This document shows, in pieces, positions 1-7,499 of a DNA stretch of 64,000 bases (positions are counted from its first letter, which is position 1; every line of letters begins with the position of its first letter). Where the stretch lies: positions 26,616 to 90,615 of the forward strand of contig JAIYDD010000217.1 in NCBI GenBank assembly GCA_027487675.1, in the 5' to 3' direction. A program made the translations under genes and the position numbers. This DNA is from Acetobacteraceae bacterium (GTDB taxonomy: Bacteria; Pseudomonadota; Alphaproteobacteria; Acetobacterales; Acetobacteraceae). The notes beneath the pieces are model-generated. The model did not search any database and had not been told where the DNA came from. It was given only the letters and a program-made list of their open reading frames with translations.

Positions 1-1
1 G

Positions 2-580
2 ACGCTCGGCGCCGGCGCGCCGCGGATCGACCTGCGGGAGGTGGAGATCCGCCCCGACGGCCCGGCCGATGCCGGACAGGCCGCGCTGGTCGCGGAGCTG
101 ATGGCCGCCCACCTGACCGCCGCCGAGCGCGAGATCCTGTTCACCCTGCCCCGGCCGCTGCCGCTGGGGGAGGCGGCGCGCGCCGCCTCGGCCGCGATGG
201 CGGCCGCGACGGACAGCGCGACCGGGCTGATCGGCCATACCTCCTTCGGCACCGGCCTGCCCGGCGGCGCGGTGACGCGCTTCGCCTTCGACGCCTTCTG
301 CCGCTTCGACGGCCCGCTGTTCCGCGCGGCGGAGGTGGACGCGGCGGCGCTGGCGGCCATCGCCGCCCGCGCCAACCAGGATGGCGACCTGCCGCTGGAG
401 GCACGCATCGGCGACTTCGCCTATGCCCACGCGCTGCCCGCGGCGCCGGCGCCGCTGGCCTCCAACGGCTGGATCCGGCTGAACGCCGCGCGCTACCTGG
501 GCACCCAGGCGCTGCGCTTCGAGCAGGTGCCGGACGTCATGCTGAAGGCCGTCGTCACGCGGCACCTGCGCGGGGCGTGA
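2..580 (+). CDS. Hypothetical protein, 5' end outside window
   Basis: The reading frame is open from base 2 and ends at the TGA at 578-580, so the true start most likely lies before the window. A GTG at 41 is possible as a start, but no ribosome binding site was seen there and the frame continues upstream. The visible part (about 190 residues) is soluble, with no membrane segment or signal peptide. It is Ala-rich in the first half; the second half is less biased, with an aromatic stretch around GHTSFGTGLPGG and a Trp-Ile-Arg-Leu segment near the end. I do not recognise the family. Codon use fits its neighbours, so it is probably a real gene. Confidence 0.6.
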   Translation, partial: TLGAGAPRIDLREVEIRPDGPADAGQAALVAELMAAHLTAAEREILFTLPRPLPLGEAARAASAAMAAATDSATGLIGHTSFGTGLPGGAVTRFAFDAFCRFDGPLFRAAEVDAAALAAIAARANQDGDLPLEARIGDFAYAHALPAAPAPLASNGWIRLNAARYLGTQALRFEQVPDVMLKAVVTRHLRGA

Positions 581-700
581 AGCCAGGGCGGGCCGAAAGA
601 TGGAGCCCGCGTCATGAAAATGGCTTGAAACGGTCACCACGCCGGTGCAGGCTATCCGCTTCGCCGAGAGCCGCCGCAAAGCGGCAGGAGATGGGGAGCC

Positions 701-910
701 ATGGACGGGAGCTTGCTGCCGGGTGAGGGCCTGATGGGCCGCCTGGCGGCGCGACAGGCGGAACTCGAGCTGCGCATCGCGCAGGAACGTGGTCGCCCCG
801 CCCCGGACGAGGCGCTGATCCGCCGCCTGACCCGCGAACGCCTGCTGGCCCGCGATCGCATGGCCGCGCTGACGGGGCGCGCCATGCCGCGCTGGGCACG
901 CGAGGGCTGA
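701..910 (+). CDS. Small DUF465/YdcH-like coiled-coil protein
   Basis: A 69-residue highly charged protein. A short N-terminus is followed by two predicted helices (about residues 12-30 and 38-60) separated by a Pro-Ala-Pro-Asp turn. This helix-turn-helix hairpin pattern, with RLxRERLLARDRMAAL in the second helix, resembles DUF465 (YdcH/SlyX-like) proteins, which are usually 60-80 residues and of unknown function. A good ribosome binding site (caggagatgggg) ends a few bases before the ATG. It stands alone between a hypothetical gene and a convergent exporter gene. The family call rests on pattern only. Confidence 0.6.
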   Translation: MDGSLLPGEGLMGRLAARQAELELRIAQERGRPAPDEALIRRLTRERLLARDRMAALTGRAMPRWAREG

Positions 911-1026
911 GCCCGCCCGCCGCGGCGCCTTCTATCAAGATTGCGTGACCGCAGGCCCATGGGTTGCCGCAAGCCTGCAATGTGGCAGGCGCATGGCGCC
1001 ACGCGAAGGCGTGACCGGGCGGCGCG

Positions 1027-1929
1027 CTACCGCGCCTCCACCCGCCGGCCGGTGAACAGCACGGCGGCCAGCATGCCGCCGACCGCCAGGGCCACGCCCA
1101 GCAGCTTCGCGACACCCAGCGGCTCGGCCAGCAGCAGCGCGGCGAAGAGCACCGCGAAGACCGGCACCATGGCGCTGACCGAGGAGGCGCGCGTCGCCCC
1201 CATCAGCTCCGTCGCGCGCGCATAGATGGTGGTGGCGACGGCGGAGGAGAGGACGCCCTGCATCACCGCCTGCAGGGCGCTGGCCTGCCAGGGCGCGTCC
1301 GGCACCGCGCCGAGGCCGGTCGCCAGCCAGGGCGGCAGCAGCAGCAGGGCGGAGGCGACGCAGACCGCCGCATTGCCGCCCAGCGCCGGCACGCCCCAGC
1401 GGCGCAGCAGCACGGTGAAGGCGCCCCAGGAACTGCCGGCCACCAGCAGGATCAGGTCGCCGCGCCAGGCGCCCGGATGCTCGCCGCCGATGCCGTCCCA
1501 GCCGATCATCAGCACGCCGCAGACGATCACCGCCAGCGCCGCGACGCGGCCGCGCGTCGGCCATTCGCGCAGGAAGGGGATGGCCAGCAGCACGCCCATC
1601 ACCGCCGACATCACCGGCGCGATGGTGCCGGCATGGCTGGCGGGGGCGTAGAGCACCGCCCAGTTGAACAGCAGCGCATTGCCGCCGCCCCCCGTCGCCA
1701 CCAGCACCAGCAGCTTCCACGGCCCGAGCCGGGCGAGCATGCCGCGCGCCGCCCAGGCGAAGGGCGCCAGCACCGCCCCGGCCGCCAGGAAGCGCAGCGT
1801 CACGACGTCGAGCGGGGTCAGCCCCGACAGCGCGCCGCTGCGCGCGACGGAGGCCTGGAGCCCCCAGGTCAGCGAAGCCGCCAGGCCGAGGGCCAGGCCG
1901 ATGAGGGTCTTGCGTCTGCCGGGGGTCAC
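1027..1929 (-). CDS. DMT/EamA-family transporter
   Basis: An inner-membrane protein of about 300 residues made of two EamA repeats, each with about five hydrophobic helices; the total of roughly ten membrane segments is the family norm. Typical motifs are SLTWGLQASVARSG near the N-terminus and SAMVPVFAVLFAALLLAEPLG in the second repeat, where a conserved Glu follows the helix. Family members export amino acids, sugars or other small metabolites; the substrate cannot be read from sequence. The start is uncertain: GTG at 1929 gives a short positively charged N-terminus before helix 1, and a TTG at 1971 would add 14 residues without a better ribosome binding site. Confidence 0.85.
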   Translation of the reverse strand: MTPGRRKTLIGLALGLAASLTWGLQASVARSGALSGLTPLDVVTLRFLAAGAVLAPFAWAARGMLARLGPWKLLVLVATGGGGNALLFNWAVLYAPASHAGTIAPVMSAVMGVLLAIPFLREWPTRGRVAALAVIVCGVLMIGWDGIGGEHPGAWRGDLILLVAGSSWGAFTVLLRRWGVPALGGNAAVCVASALLLLPPWLATGLGAVPDAPWQASALQAVMQGVLSSAVATTIYARATELMGATRASSVSAMVPVFAVLFAALLLAEPLGVAKLLGVALAVGGMLAAVLFTGRRVEAR

Positions 1930-2026
1930 GGCGGCAGGGTAGCCGCGGCCTCGGCCCCCGGCGATGGCCAAGCGCGCGGCGCTGCCCCGCGCCGGCCGGC
2001 TGTCACGCCGCGCGCCGGTGCGCGGC

Positions 2027-2551
2027 TCAGGCCGACAGCACCTCGTTCACCGAATCGCCGAAGCGGTCATAGGTGACGCCGTAGCAATGGATGGAGACGG
2101 CGCGGCCGCAGCCGAGATTGGCGATGCGGTGGATGGCCTGCGGCCCCGCCGCGGCATGGCCGGTGCCGCCGGGCGCCAGCAGGCGGGTGGCGGTGGGGCG
2201 CGGCGGGTCGCCGGGGGCGTCCCCAGGGGCGTAGAACGTCTCGGTCAGCACGCCGGCATGCGCGCCGAAGGCGCACCAGGTGCGGTGGGCATGCACCGGC
2301 GACATCTGCCCCGGGCGCCAGACCAGGGCGACGACGGCATAGCCCTGGTCGCGGTTCTCGGCCAGCAGGTGGCGGATGTAGCGGTCGGGGGAGCATGGGC
2401 AGTCGCGGCCGTCCAGCAGGTCGGGGCGGGCGGCCTCGGCCGCGATGGCGGCGGCGATCGCGGCGGGGCGGTCCGCCTCGGCGGCGCGGGCGGCCTCGGC
2501 GATGCCGGCCAGCATGCGGTCGAGGGGGGCGCGGGGGCGGATGTAGGTCAT
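2027..2551 (-). CDS. Cysteine dioxygenase family (thiol dioxygenase)
   Basis: A 174-residue single-domain cupin of the cysteine/3-mercaptopropionate dioxygenase family, which is about 200 residues in bacteria. Family members use a three-His non-haem iron centre to oxidise a thiol to a sulfinate. The first motif is GQMSPVHAHRTWCAFG, giving two metal His residues; the third metal His is probably in the AVSIHCYG segment near the C-terminus. A preceding HRIANLG segment supports the fold. The ATG at 2551 starts MTYIRPRAPLDRM. The frame runs further upstream to 3076, but only as the antisense shadow of the neighbouring phosphatase gene. It is transcribed away from that gene. Cysteine is more likely than mercaptopropionate as substrate, but this is not settled. 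Confidence 0.8.
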   Translation of the reverse strand: MTYIRPRAPLDRMLAGIAEAARAAEADRPAAIAAAIAAEAARPDLLDGRDCPCSPDRYIRHLLAENRDQGYAVVALVWRPGQMSPVHAHRTWCAFGAHAGVLTETFYAPGDAPGDPPRPTATRLLAPGGTGHAAAGPQAIHRIANLGCGRAVSIHCYGVTYDRFGDSVNEVLSA

Positions 2552-2710
2552 GGGGTGGGCGGGGTCATGCTGTCCGGCACGCAGCATGCCGAAGGATTTG
2601 GCGCCGTTCAACGGCGATGTGGAAGGGCTTGCTCTTTTCGACGTGGCGCGGAGGGCTTTCGCGTCTCCGGCCGGCGCCCGCCGGGGCGTTGCGCCGGATT
2701 GCCGTGGCGT

Positions 2711-2727
2711 GACATGAAATTCATGTC
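2711..2727. promoter_or_regulatory. Perfect 17-bp dyad, operator candidate
   Basis: GACATGAAATTCATGTC is a perfect inverted repeat with 8-base arms around a single central base. It lies in the 217-bp divergent gap between the cysteine dioxygenase gene (minus) and the histidine phosphatase gene (plus), 41 bp before the latter's ATG. It is AT-rich against a very GC-rich background, as expected of an operator. The cognate regulator is unknown. Confidence 0.45.
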
Positions 2728-2768
2728 GACCGGTTGATCCGTGCCGCCGAGGCCGCACATGCGCGGCC

Positions 2769-3401
2769 ATGCGCCTGCTGCCCCTGCTGTTCCTGCTGCT
2801 GCTGCTCCCCGCCCTGCCCGGCCGGGCCGCGCCCGCGCCCGCGGCGGGCGAGCCAGCCTTGGCCGCGGCGCTGCGCCAGGGCGGGCTGGTGGTCTTCCTG
2901 CGGCACACCGAGACCGGGCCCGCCCACCCGGACAGCGCCACCGCCGTGCCCGGCGACTGCGCCACCCAGCGCAACCTGAACGCCGAGGGCCGCGCCCAGG
3001 CCGAGGCGATCGGCGCGGCCTTCCGCGCGCTGGGCGTGCCGGTCGGCGCGGTGCTGGCCAGCCCCTTCTGCCGCACCGTCGAGACGGCGGCGCTCGCCTT
3101 CGGCCGCGCCCTGCCGGAACCCGCGCTGTCCCTGCCCCGCCACCTGGACCCGGCCGCGCATGCGGCGATGGGGCAGGCGCTGCGCGGCCTGGTCGCGGCG
3201 GCGCATGGCGCGCCGGGCGTGACGGTGCTGGTCGGGCATTCCTACCACCTGATCGCCGCCGGCGGGCCGCGGCCCGACCCGCAGGGCGCCGCCGCCGTGC
3301 TGCGCCCGCGCGCCGATGGCGGGTTCGAGACGCTGGCCCTGCTGGCGCCGGCCGACTGGGCCGGGCTGGCGCCGACCCGGATCGCGGAGACCGCCCGATG
3401 A
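2769..3401 (+). CDS. Secreted histidine phosphatase family protein
   Basis: A 210-residue protein with an N-terminal signal peptide (MRLLPLLFLLLLLPALPGRAAPA), so it is probably periplasmic. The mature part has the phosphoglycerate-mutase/acid-phosphatase fold: the catalytic motif LRHTET (an RHT variant of the RHG core, about residues 44-49), a conserved Arg in SPFCRTVETA, and the second catalytic His in VLVGHSYHL. Family enzymes dephosphorylate small molecules or proteins through a phospho-His intermediate. Its TGA overlaps the ATG of the following DoxX gene (ATGA), so the two are translationally coupled. Confidence 0.8.
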   Translation: MRLLPLLFLLLLLPALPGRAAPAPAAGEPALAAALRQGGLVVFLRHTETGPAHPDSATAVPGDCATQRNLNAEGRAQAEAIGAAFRALGVPVGAVLASPFCRTVETAALAFGRALPEPALSLPRHLDPAAHAAMGQALRGLVAAAHGAPGVTVLVGHSYHLIAAGGPRPDPQGAAAVLRPRADGGFETLALLAPADWAGLAPTRIAETAR

Positions 3402-3829
3402 TGCCCGCCACCGCCCCGCATGCCGCCGCGCTGCTGCGCGTCACCATGGGCGTGCTGTTCCTGGCGCACGCCATCTGGTGGAAGGTGGTCACCGCCGGGA
3501 TGGTGCATGTGGTGCCCTGGTTCGTGTCGCAGGGCTATCCGGCCTGGTTCGCCTATGCGGTGACGGGGCTGGAAGCGGCGGGCGGAATCCTGCTGATCCT
3601 GGGGCTCAGGGTGCGGGAGGTCTCGCTGGTGCTGGCCGGGCTGATGGCCGGCATCGTCTGGCAGCAATTCCCGAATGGCTGGATCTACACCTCGACCCAT
3701 GGCGGCTGGGAATACCCGGCCTTCTGGACGGCGGCGCTGCTGGCGCAGGCGGGGCTCGGCGCGGGATCCTTCGCGCTGGACGGGCGGCGCGGCCCGGCGC
3801 CGGGGGCGCGGCTGGCGGCGGCGGAATAG
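3398..3829 (+). CDS. DoxX-like membrane protein
   Basis: A 143-residue inner-membrane protein with four predicted helices (about residues 8-25, 45-65, 70-88 and 103-122), the size and topology of the DoxX/DoxD-like family. Members of this loose family are linked to quinone-dependent redox chemistry and thiol oxidation, but most are uncharacterised. A Trp-Trp-Lys in the first segment and the FPNGW segment in the third loop are notable. It overlaps the upstream phosphatase by four bases, suggesting a two-gene operon. Confidence 0.75.
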   Translation: MMPATAPHAAALLRVTMGVLFLAHAIWWKVVTAGMVHVVPWFVSQGYPAWFAYAVTGLEAAGGILLILGLRVREVSLVLAGLMAGIVWQQFPNGWIYTSTHGGWEYPAFWTAALLAQAGLGAGSFALDGRRGPAPGARLAAAE

Positions 3830-3928
3830 GCGCGGCGCCGCCCCCTCTTGCGGAGGGCGCGGCGGCGCAGCCATGCTCCGCCCCTGCAACAGGCCGGGGC
3901 AACCGGCCCTGTCCTGGGAGGGATGGCC

Positions 3929-4975
3929 ATGACCGCACCGATGACGCGCCGCACGGCGCTGCTTGCCGCCGCCGGCGCCGCGACGCTCGCGATCCCGCAG
4001 CGCGTGCGCGCGCAGCAGCAATACCGGCCGGAATACAAGCTTTCCGTCGTCGGCAACCGGCCGATCCCGCTTTCGGAAGGCGCCTTCCAATGGGCGGAGA
4101 TGGTGACGCAGCGCTCGGGCGGGCGGATCAACCTGCGCGTCTATCCGGGCAGCCAGCTGGTCGGCGGCGACCAGACGCGCGAGCTCGTCGCGATGCGCCA
4201 GGGCGTGGTGGACTTCGCGGTGTTCTCCACCATCAACATCTCGCCGCAGATCCGGGAGATGAACCTGTTCTCCCTGCCCTGGCTGCTGCAGGACCATCGC
4301 GGCTTCGACGCCATCATCAACGGCCCCGTCGGCGAGGAGCTGTTCCGGGCGCTCGCGGCGCGCGAGGTGGTGCCGGTGGCCTGGGGCGAGAACGGCTTCC
4401 GCGAGATCAGCAATTCCCGGCGCCCGATCCGCACGCCGGAGGACATGCGCGGCCTGAAGATCCGCTTCGCGGCGGGTGCGATCTTCAACGAGATCTTCAC
4501 CGCGATGGGCGCGAACCCGCTGCAGATGTCCTTCGCCGACCTGCAGCCGGCGCTGTCCACCGGCGCGGTGGACGGGCAGGAGAACCCGATCAACCTGTTC
4601 CTGGCCTTCCGCATGGATGCCCTCGCCCAGCGGCACCTGACGGTGTGGAACTACGTGGCGGATGCCGGCGCCTTCGTGGTGGCGAAGCAGGTGATGGACA
4701 GCTTCTCGGCCGCCGACCGCACCCTGGTGATCGAGGCGGCGCGCGATGCCGCCCGCGCGCAGATCGCGGCGAGCCGTGCGGGGATCGGCGTGGACGGCAA
4801 CCGCGCCAGCCTTGAGGAGCTGGGGCGGCGCAACGTGACGGTGACGACGCTGGACGCCGAGCAGAAGGCGGCCTTCGCGCGCATCACGCGCCCGGTCTAC
4901 GACAAGTGGGCGCAGACCGTGGGCACCGACCTGGTGCGCCGCGCCGAGGCCGCGATCCGCGGCGCCCGCGCGTAA
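3929..4975 (+). CDS. dctP: TRAP transporter substrate-binding protein (DctP family)
   Basis: A 348-residue periplasmic solute-binding protein. It begins with a Tat-like leader (MTRRTALLAAAGAATLAI, cleaved near RVRAQ). The DctP family signature follows: GGRINLRVYPGSQL, GVVDFAVFS, the EDMRGLKIRFA segment with its conserved Arg that binds a substrate carboxylate, and PADLQPALSTGAVDGQENP in slightly varied form. The ATG at 3929 is preferred over 3923 because GGGAGG is then spaced eight bases away. It is followed four bases after its stop by the small permease gene. The substrate is probably a C4-dicarboxylate or related organic acid, but the sequence does not identify it. Confidence 0.88.
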   Translation: MTAPMTRRTALLAAAGAATLAIPQRVRAQQQYRPEYKLSVVGNRPIPLSEGAFQWAEMVTQRSGGRINLRVYPGSQLVGGDQTRELVAMRQGVVDFAVFSTINISPQIREMNLFSLPWLLQDHRGFDAIINGPVGEELFRALAAREVVPVAWGENGFREISNSRRPIRTPEDMRGLKIRFAAGAIFNEIFTAMGANPLQMSFADLQPALSTGAVDGQENPINLFLAFRMDALAQRHLTVWNYVADAGAFVVAKQVMDSFSAADRTLVIEAARDAARAQIAASRAGIGVDGNRASLEELGRRNVTVTTLDAEQKAAFARITRPVYDKWAQTVGTDLVRRAEAAIRGARA

Positions 4976-4979
4976 CCGG

Positions 4980-5486
4980 ATGGCCGATTTCGATCCTTCG
5001 GCGGGGCGCGAGAACCCGAAGACCGCCGTCCCGCTGAAGGTCGAGGAGGTGCTGCTGGCCGCGGCGATGGCGGCGATCGCGCTGATCACCGCGGCCAACG
5101 TCGTCACGCGCTATCTCTCCGACATCAGCCTGGCCTTCACCGAGGAATACTCGGTGGTGCTGATGGTGATCGTGGCGCTGCTGGGCAGTTCGGTCGCGGC
5201 GGCGTCGGGGCGGCACATCCGCATCGGCTACTTCGTCGAGATGCTGGGGGCGCGCGGCCAGCGGGTGGCGGAGATGGCGGGGCTGGTGCTGACCGTCATC
5301 TGCTTCGGCATCCTGGTCTGGTACGGCTACCGGCTGGCCTATGACGAGTACCGGTTCGAGGTGCTGTCGAACGGGCTCGGCAACCCGAACTGGTGGTACA
5401 CGGGCTGGCTGCCGCTGCTGTCCGCCGTCGTGGTGCTGCGCGCGGTGGGTCGCTTCGTGCGGCTGGCGCGCGGCAAGGCGGGGTGA
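4980..5486 (+). CDS. dctQ: TRAP transporter small permease (DctQ)
   Basis: A 168-residue membrane protein with four predicted helices (about residues 23-42, 57-75, 94-113 and 137-155), the usual DctQ topology. Conserved features are VTRYLSDISLAFTEEYSVVLMV between helices 1 and 2, with the Phe-Thr-Glu-Glu motif, and the GRHIRI segment after helix 2. It forms the membrane complex with the large permease encoded two bases downstream and is tightly packed behind the binding-protein gene. Confidence 0.9.
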   Translation: MADFDPSAGRENPKTAVPLKVEEVLLAAAMAAIALITAANVVTRYLSDISLAFTEEYSVVLMVIVALLGSSVAAASGRHIRIGYFVEMLGARGQRVAEMAGLVLTVICFGILVWYGYRLAYDEYRFEVLSNGLGNPNWWYTGWLPLLSAVVVLRAVGRFVRLARGKAG

Positions 5487-5488
5487 CG

Positions 5489-6775
5489 ATGGTCGCTTCC
5501 GTCCTGTTCCTCGCCTTCCTGGCGCTGCTGTTCGGCGGCGTGCCGATCGGGGTCGCGCTCGGGCTGGCGGGCGCGTTGGCCATCCTGCTGGCGGACCAGT
5601 CCATCCTGGCCATGCCCACCAATGTCTATGCCGGCATCGCCAAGTATCCGCTGATCGCCATCCCGATGTTCGTGCTGGTCGGCTCCGTCTTCGACCGCAC
5701 CGGCGTCGCGCTGCGGCTGGTGCGCTTCGCCTCCGCGATCGTCGGCGCGGGGCGCGGCGCGCTGGCCTCGGTCTCGGTGCTGGTGGCGATGGTGATCGGC
5801 GGGATCAGCGGATCGGGGCCCGCGACCAGTGCCGCGGTGGGGCAGGTGGTGACGCGCAGCATGGAGAAGGACGGCTATCCGCGGCCCTTCATCGCGGCGA
5901 CCGTCGGCGCCGCGGCGGCGACCGACATCCTGATCCCGCCCTCCATCGCCTTCATCATCTATGCGGTGCTGGTGCCGGGCGTGTCCGTGCCGGCGATCTT
6001 CATGGCGGGGATGGTGCCCGGCATCCTGGCGGGCGTCGCGATCATCGCGGCGGTGCTGATCCTGTCCTGGATCAACGATTTTGGCGGCAAGTCGCGGCGC
6101 GAGGAACGGCTGCTGGTCTGGCAGACCTTCAAGGAGGCCTTCTGGGGCCTGATGGCGCCGGTGGTGATCCTGGGCGGCATGCGCATCGGCGCCTTCACGC
6201 CGACCGAGGCCGCGGTGATGGCGGTGTTCTACGGGCTGTTCGTCGGCTTCGTGATCTACCGGTCGCTGACGCTGCGCGACGTCTACGAGATGCTGGTGGA
6301 GGCGGGCGAGATCTCGGCGGTGATCCTCATCGTCGTGGCGCTGGCCAGCGTCTTCGCCTGGTCAACCTCGACGCTCGGGCTGGTGCAGCCGGTGGCGAAT
6401 TGGATCGTGGCCTTGGGCCTCGGCGAATACGGCACGCTGGCGCTGCTGACGGTGGCGCTGGTCTTCATCGGCATGTTCCTCGACGGGATCTCGATCTTCC
6501 TGATCCTGCTGCCGGTGCTGATCCCCATTGCGCGCGCCTTCGACTGGGACCTGACCTGGTTCGGCGTGATCCTGACGATGAAGATCGCGATCGGGCAGTT
6601 CACGCCGCCGATGGCGGTGAACCTGATGGTGTCCTGCCGCATCGCGCAGGTCAGCATGGAAAGCACCATCCGCTGGGTGGTGTGGATGGTGCTGGCGATG
6701 CTGGTGGCGCTGGCGCTGGTGATTGCCTTCCCGGGGCTGGCGCTGTGGCTGCCGCGGACGATGGGGGTGATGTAG
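5489..6775 (+). CDS. dctM: TRAP transporter large permease (DctM)
   Basis: A 428-residue polytopic protein of the expected DctM length with about 12 hydrophobic segments. Recognisable motifs are the first-helix GVPIGVALGLAG, SGSGPATSAAVG in the re-entrant substrate region, and LIPPSIAFIIYAV. It catalyses Na+-driven uptake together with DctQ and the binding protein. The ATG at 5489 lies two bases after the dctQ stop. The next gene (Fe-S protein) starts 70 bp downstream with no obvious terminator, so the redox genes may share this operon. Confidence 0.92.
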   Translation: MVASVLFLAFLALLFGGVPIGVALGLAGALAILLADQSILAMPTNVYAGIAKYPLIAIPMFVLVGSVFDRTGVALRLVRFASAIVGAGRGALASVSVLVAMVIGGISGSGPATSAAVGQVVTRSMEKDGYPRPFIAATVGAAAATDILIPPSIAFIIYAVLVPGVSVPAIFMAGMVPGILAGVAIIAAVLILSWINDFGGKSRREERLLVWQTFKEAFWGLMAPVVILGGMRIGAFTPTEAAVMAVFYGLFVGFVIYRSLTLRDVYEMLVEAGEISAVILIVVALASVFAWSTSTLGLVQPVANWIVALGLGEYGTLALLTVALVFIGMFLDGISIFLILLPVLIPIARAFDWDLTWFGVILTMKIAIGQFTPPMAVNLMVSCRIAQVSMESTIRWVVWMVLAMLVALALVIAFPGLALWLPRTMGVM

Positions 6776-6845
6776 GGACCTTCCCATCGGGGGGCGGGAT
6801 GCGATGCCGCTGGCACCCGCCGCGCGGCCTTGGCACCATCCGCGC

Positions 6846-7499
6846 ATGTCCGCCGCGCCCCTGCACCTGACCATCGACGGCCACGCCATCGAGGCCGCGC
6901 CCGGCGCATCGCTGATCCAGGCCTGGATCGGCGCGGGCCTGCCGCTCGAGACCAATGTCGGCTGCATGGGCCAGGGCGTCTGCGGCGCCTGCCGCGTGCT
7001 GGTGCGCCGGCCCGGCGAGCGCATCGCGCAATCGCTGCTGGCCTGCGAGACGCGGGCGGAAGACGGCATGCAGGTGGCCTTCGTGGACCATTTCCCGGCG
7101 CGCCGTGCCCATGCCTACGACCTGTCCGCGATGGCCGATTCCTGGGCGGCGCTGGACAGCCTGGATGCGGTCTTCCCCGAGGCGAAGCATTGCCGCCATT
7201 GCGGCGGCTGCGACGCCGCCTGCCCCAAGGGGATCGAGGTGGAGAAGGCGGTGAACCTGGCCGTCGAGGGCAAGGCGCTGGAGGCGGGCGCGCTGTTCGA
7301 GCATTGCGTGATGTGCAACCTCTGCGTCGCCGCCTGCCCGGAGCACATCGCACCCGCGCATCTCGGCCAGTTCGCGCGCCGCATGACGGCGAGCCTGACG
7401 CTGCGCCCCGGCGACCTCGTGCTGCGGCTGCGGGAGATCGCGCAGGGCAGGCAACGCATCGACCTCGACGCCTGCCAGCCGGCTGAGCCGCCGCGGTGA
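6846..7499 (+). CDS. 2Fe-2S / 4Fe-4S ferredoxin-type subunit of a soluble dehydrogenase
   Basis: A 217-residue protein built like the iron-sulfur subunit of succinate dehydrogenase/fumarate reductase. An N-terminal plant-type 2Fe-2S domain carries CMGQGVCGAC and a fourth Cys in LLACETR. A C-terminal domain has two clusters of cysteines (CRHCGGCDAACPKG and CVMCNLCVAACPEH) that can hold two 4Fe-4S or mixed centres. It should pass electrons between the flavoprotein and the NuoF-like protein encoded next. The stop overlaps the GTG start of the flavoprotein gene. There is no membrane anchor gene, unlike standard SDH. ATG at 6846 is chosen because the family begins at this point; a GTG-like extension to 6804 is only open frame. 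Confidence 0.82.
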   Translation: MSAAPLHLTIDGHAIEAAPGASLIQAWIGAGLPLETNVGCMGQGVCGACRVLVRRPGERIAQSLLACETRAEDGMQVAFVDHFPARRAHAYDLSAMADSWAALDSLDAVFPEAKHCRHCGGCDAACPKGIEVEKAVNLAVEGKALEAGALFEHCVMCNLCVAACPEHIAPAHLGQFARRMTASLTLRPGDLVLRLREIAQGRQRIDLDACQPAEPPR

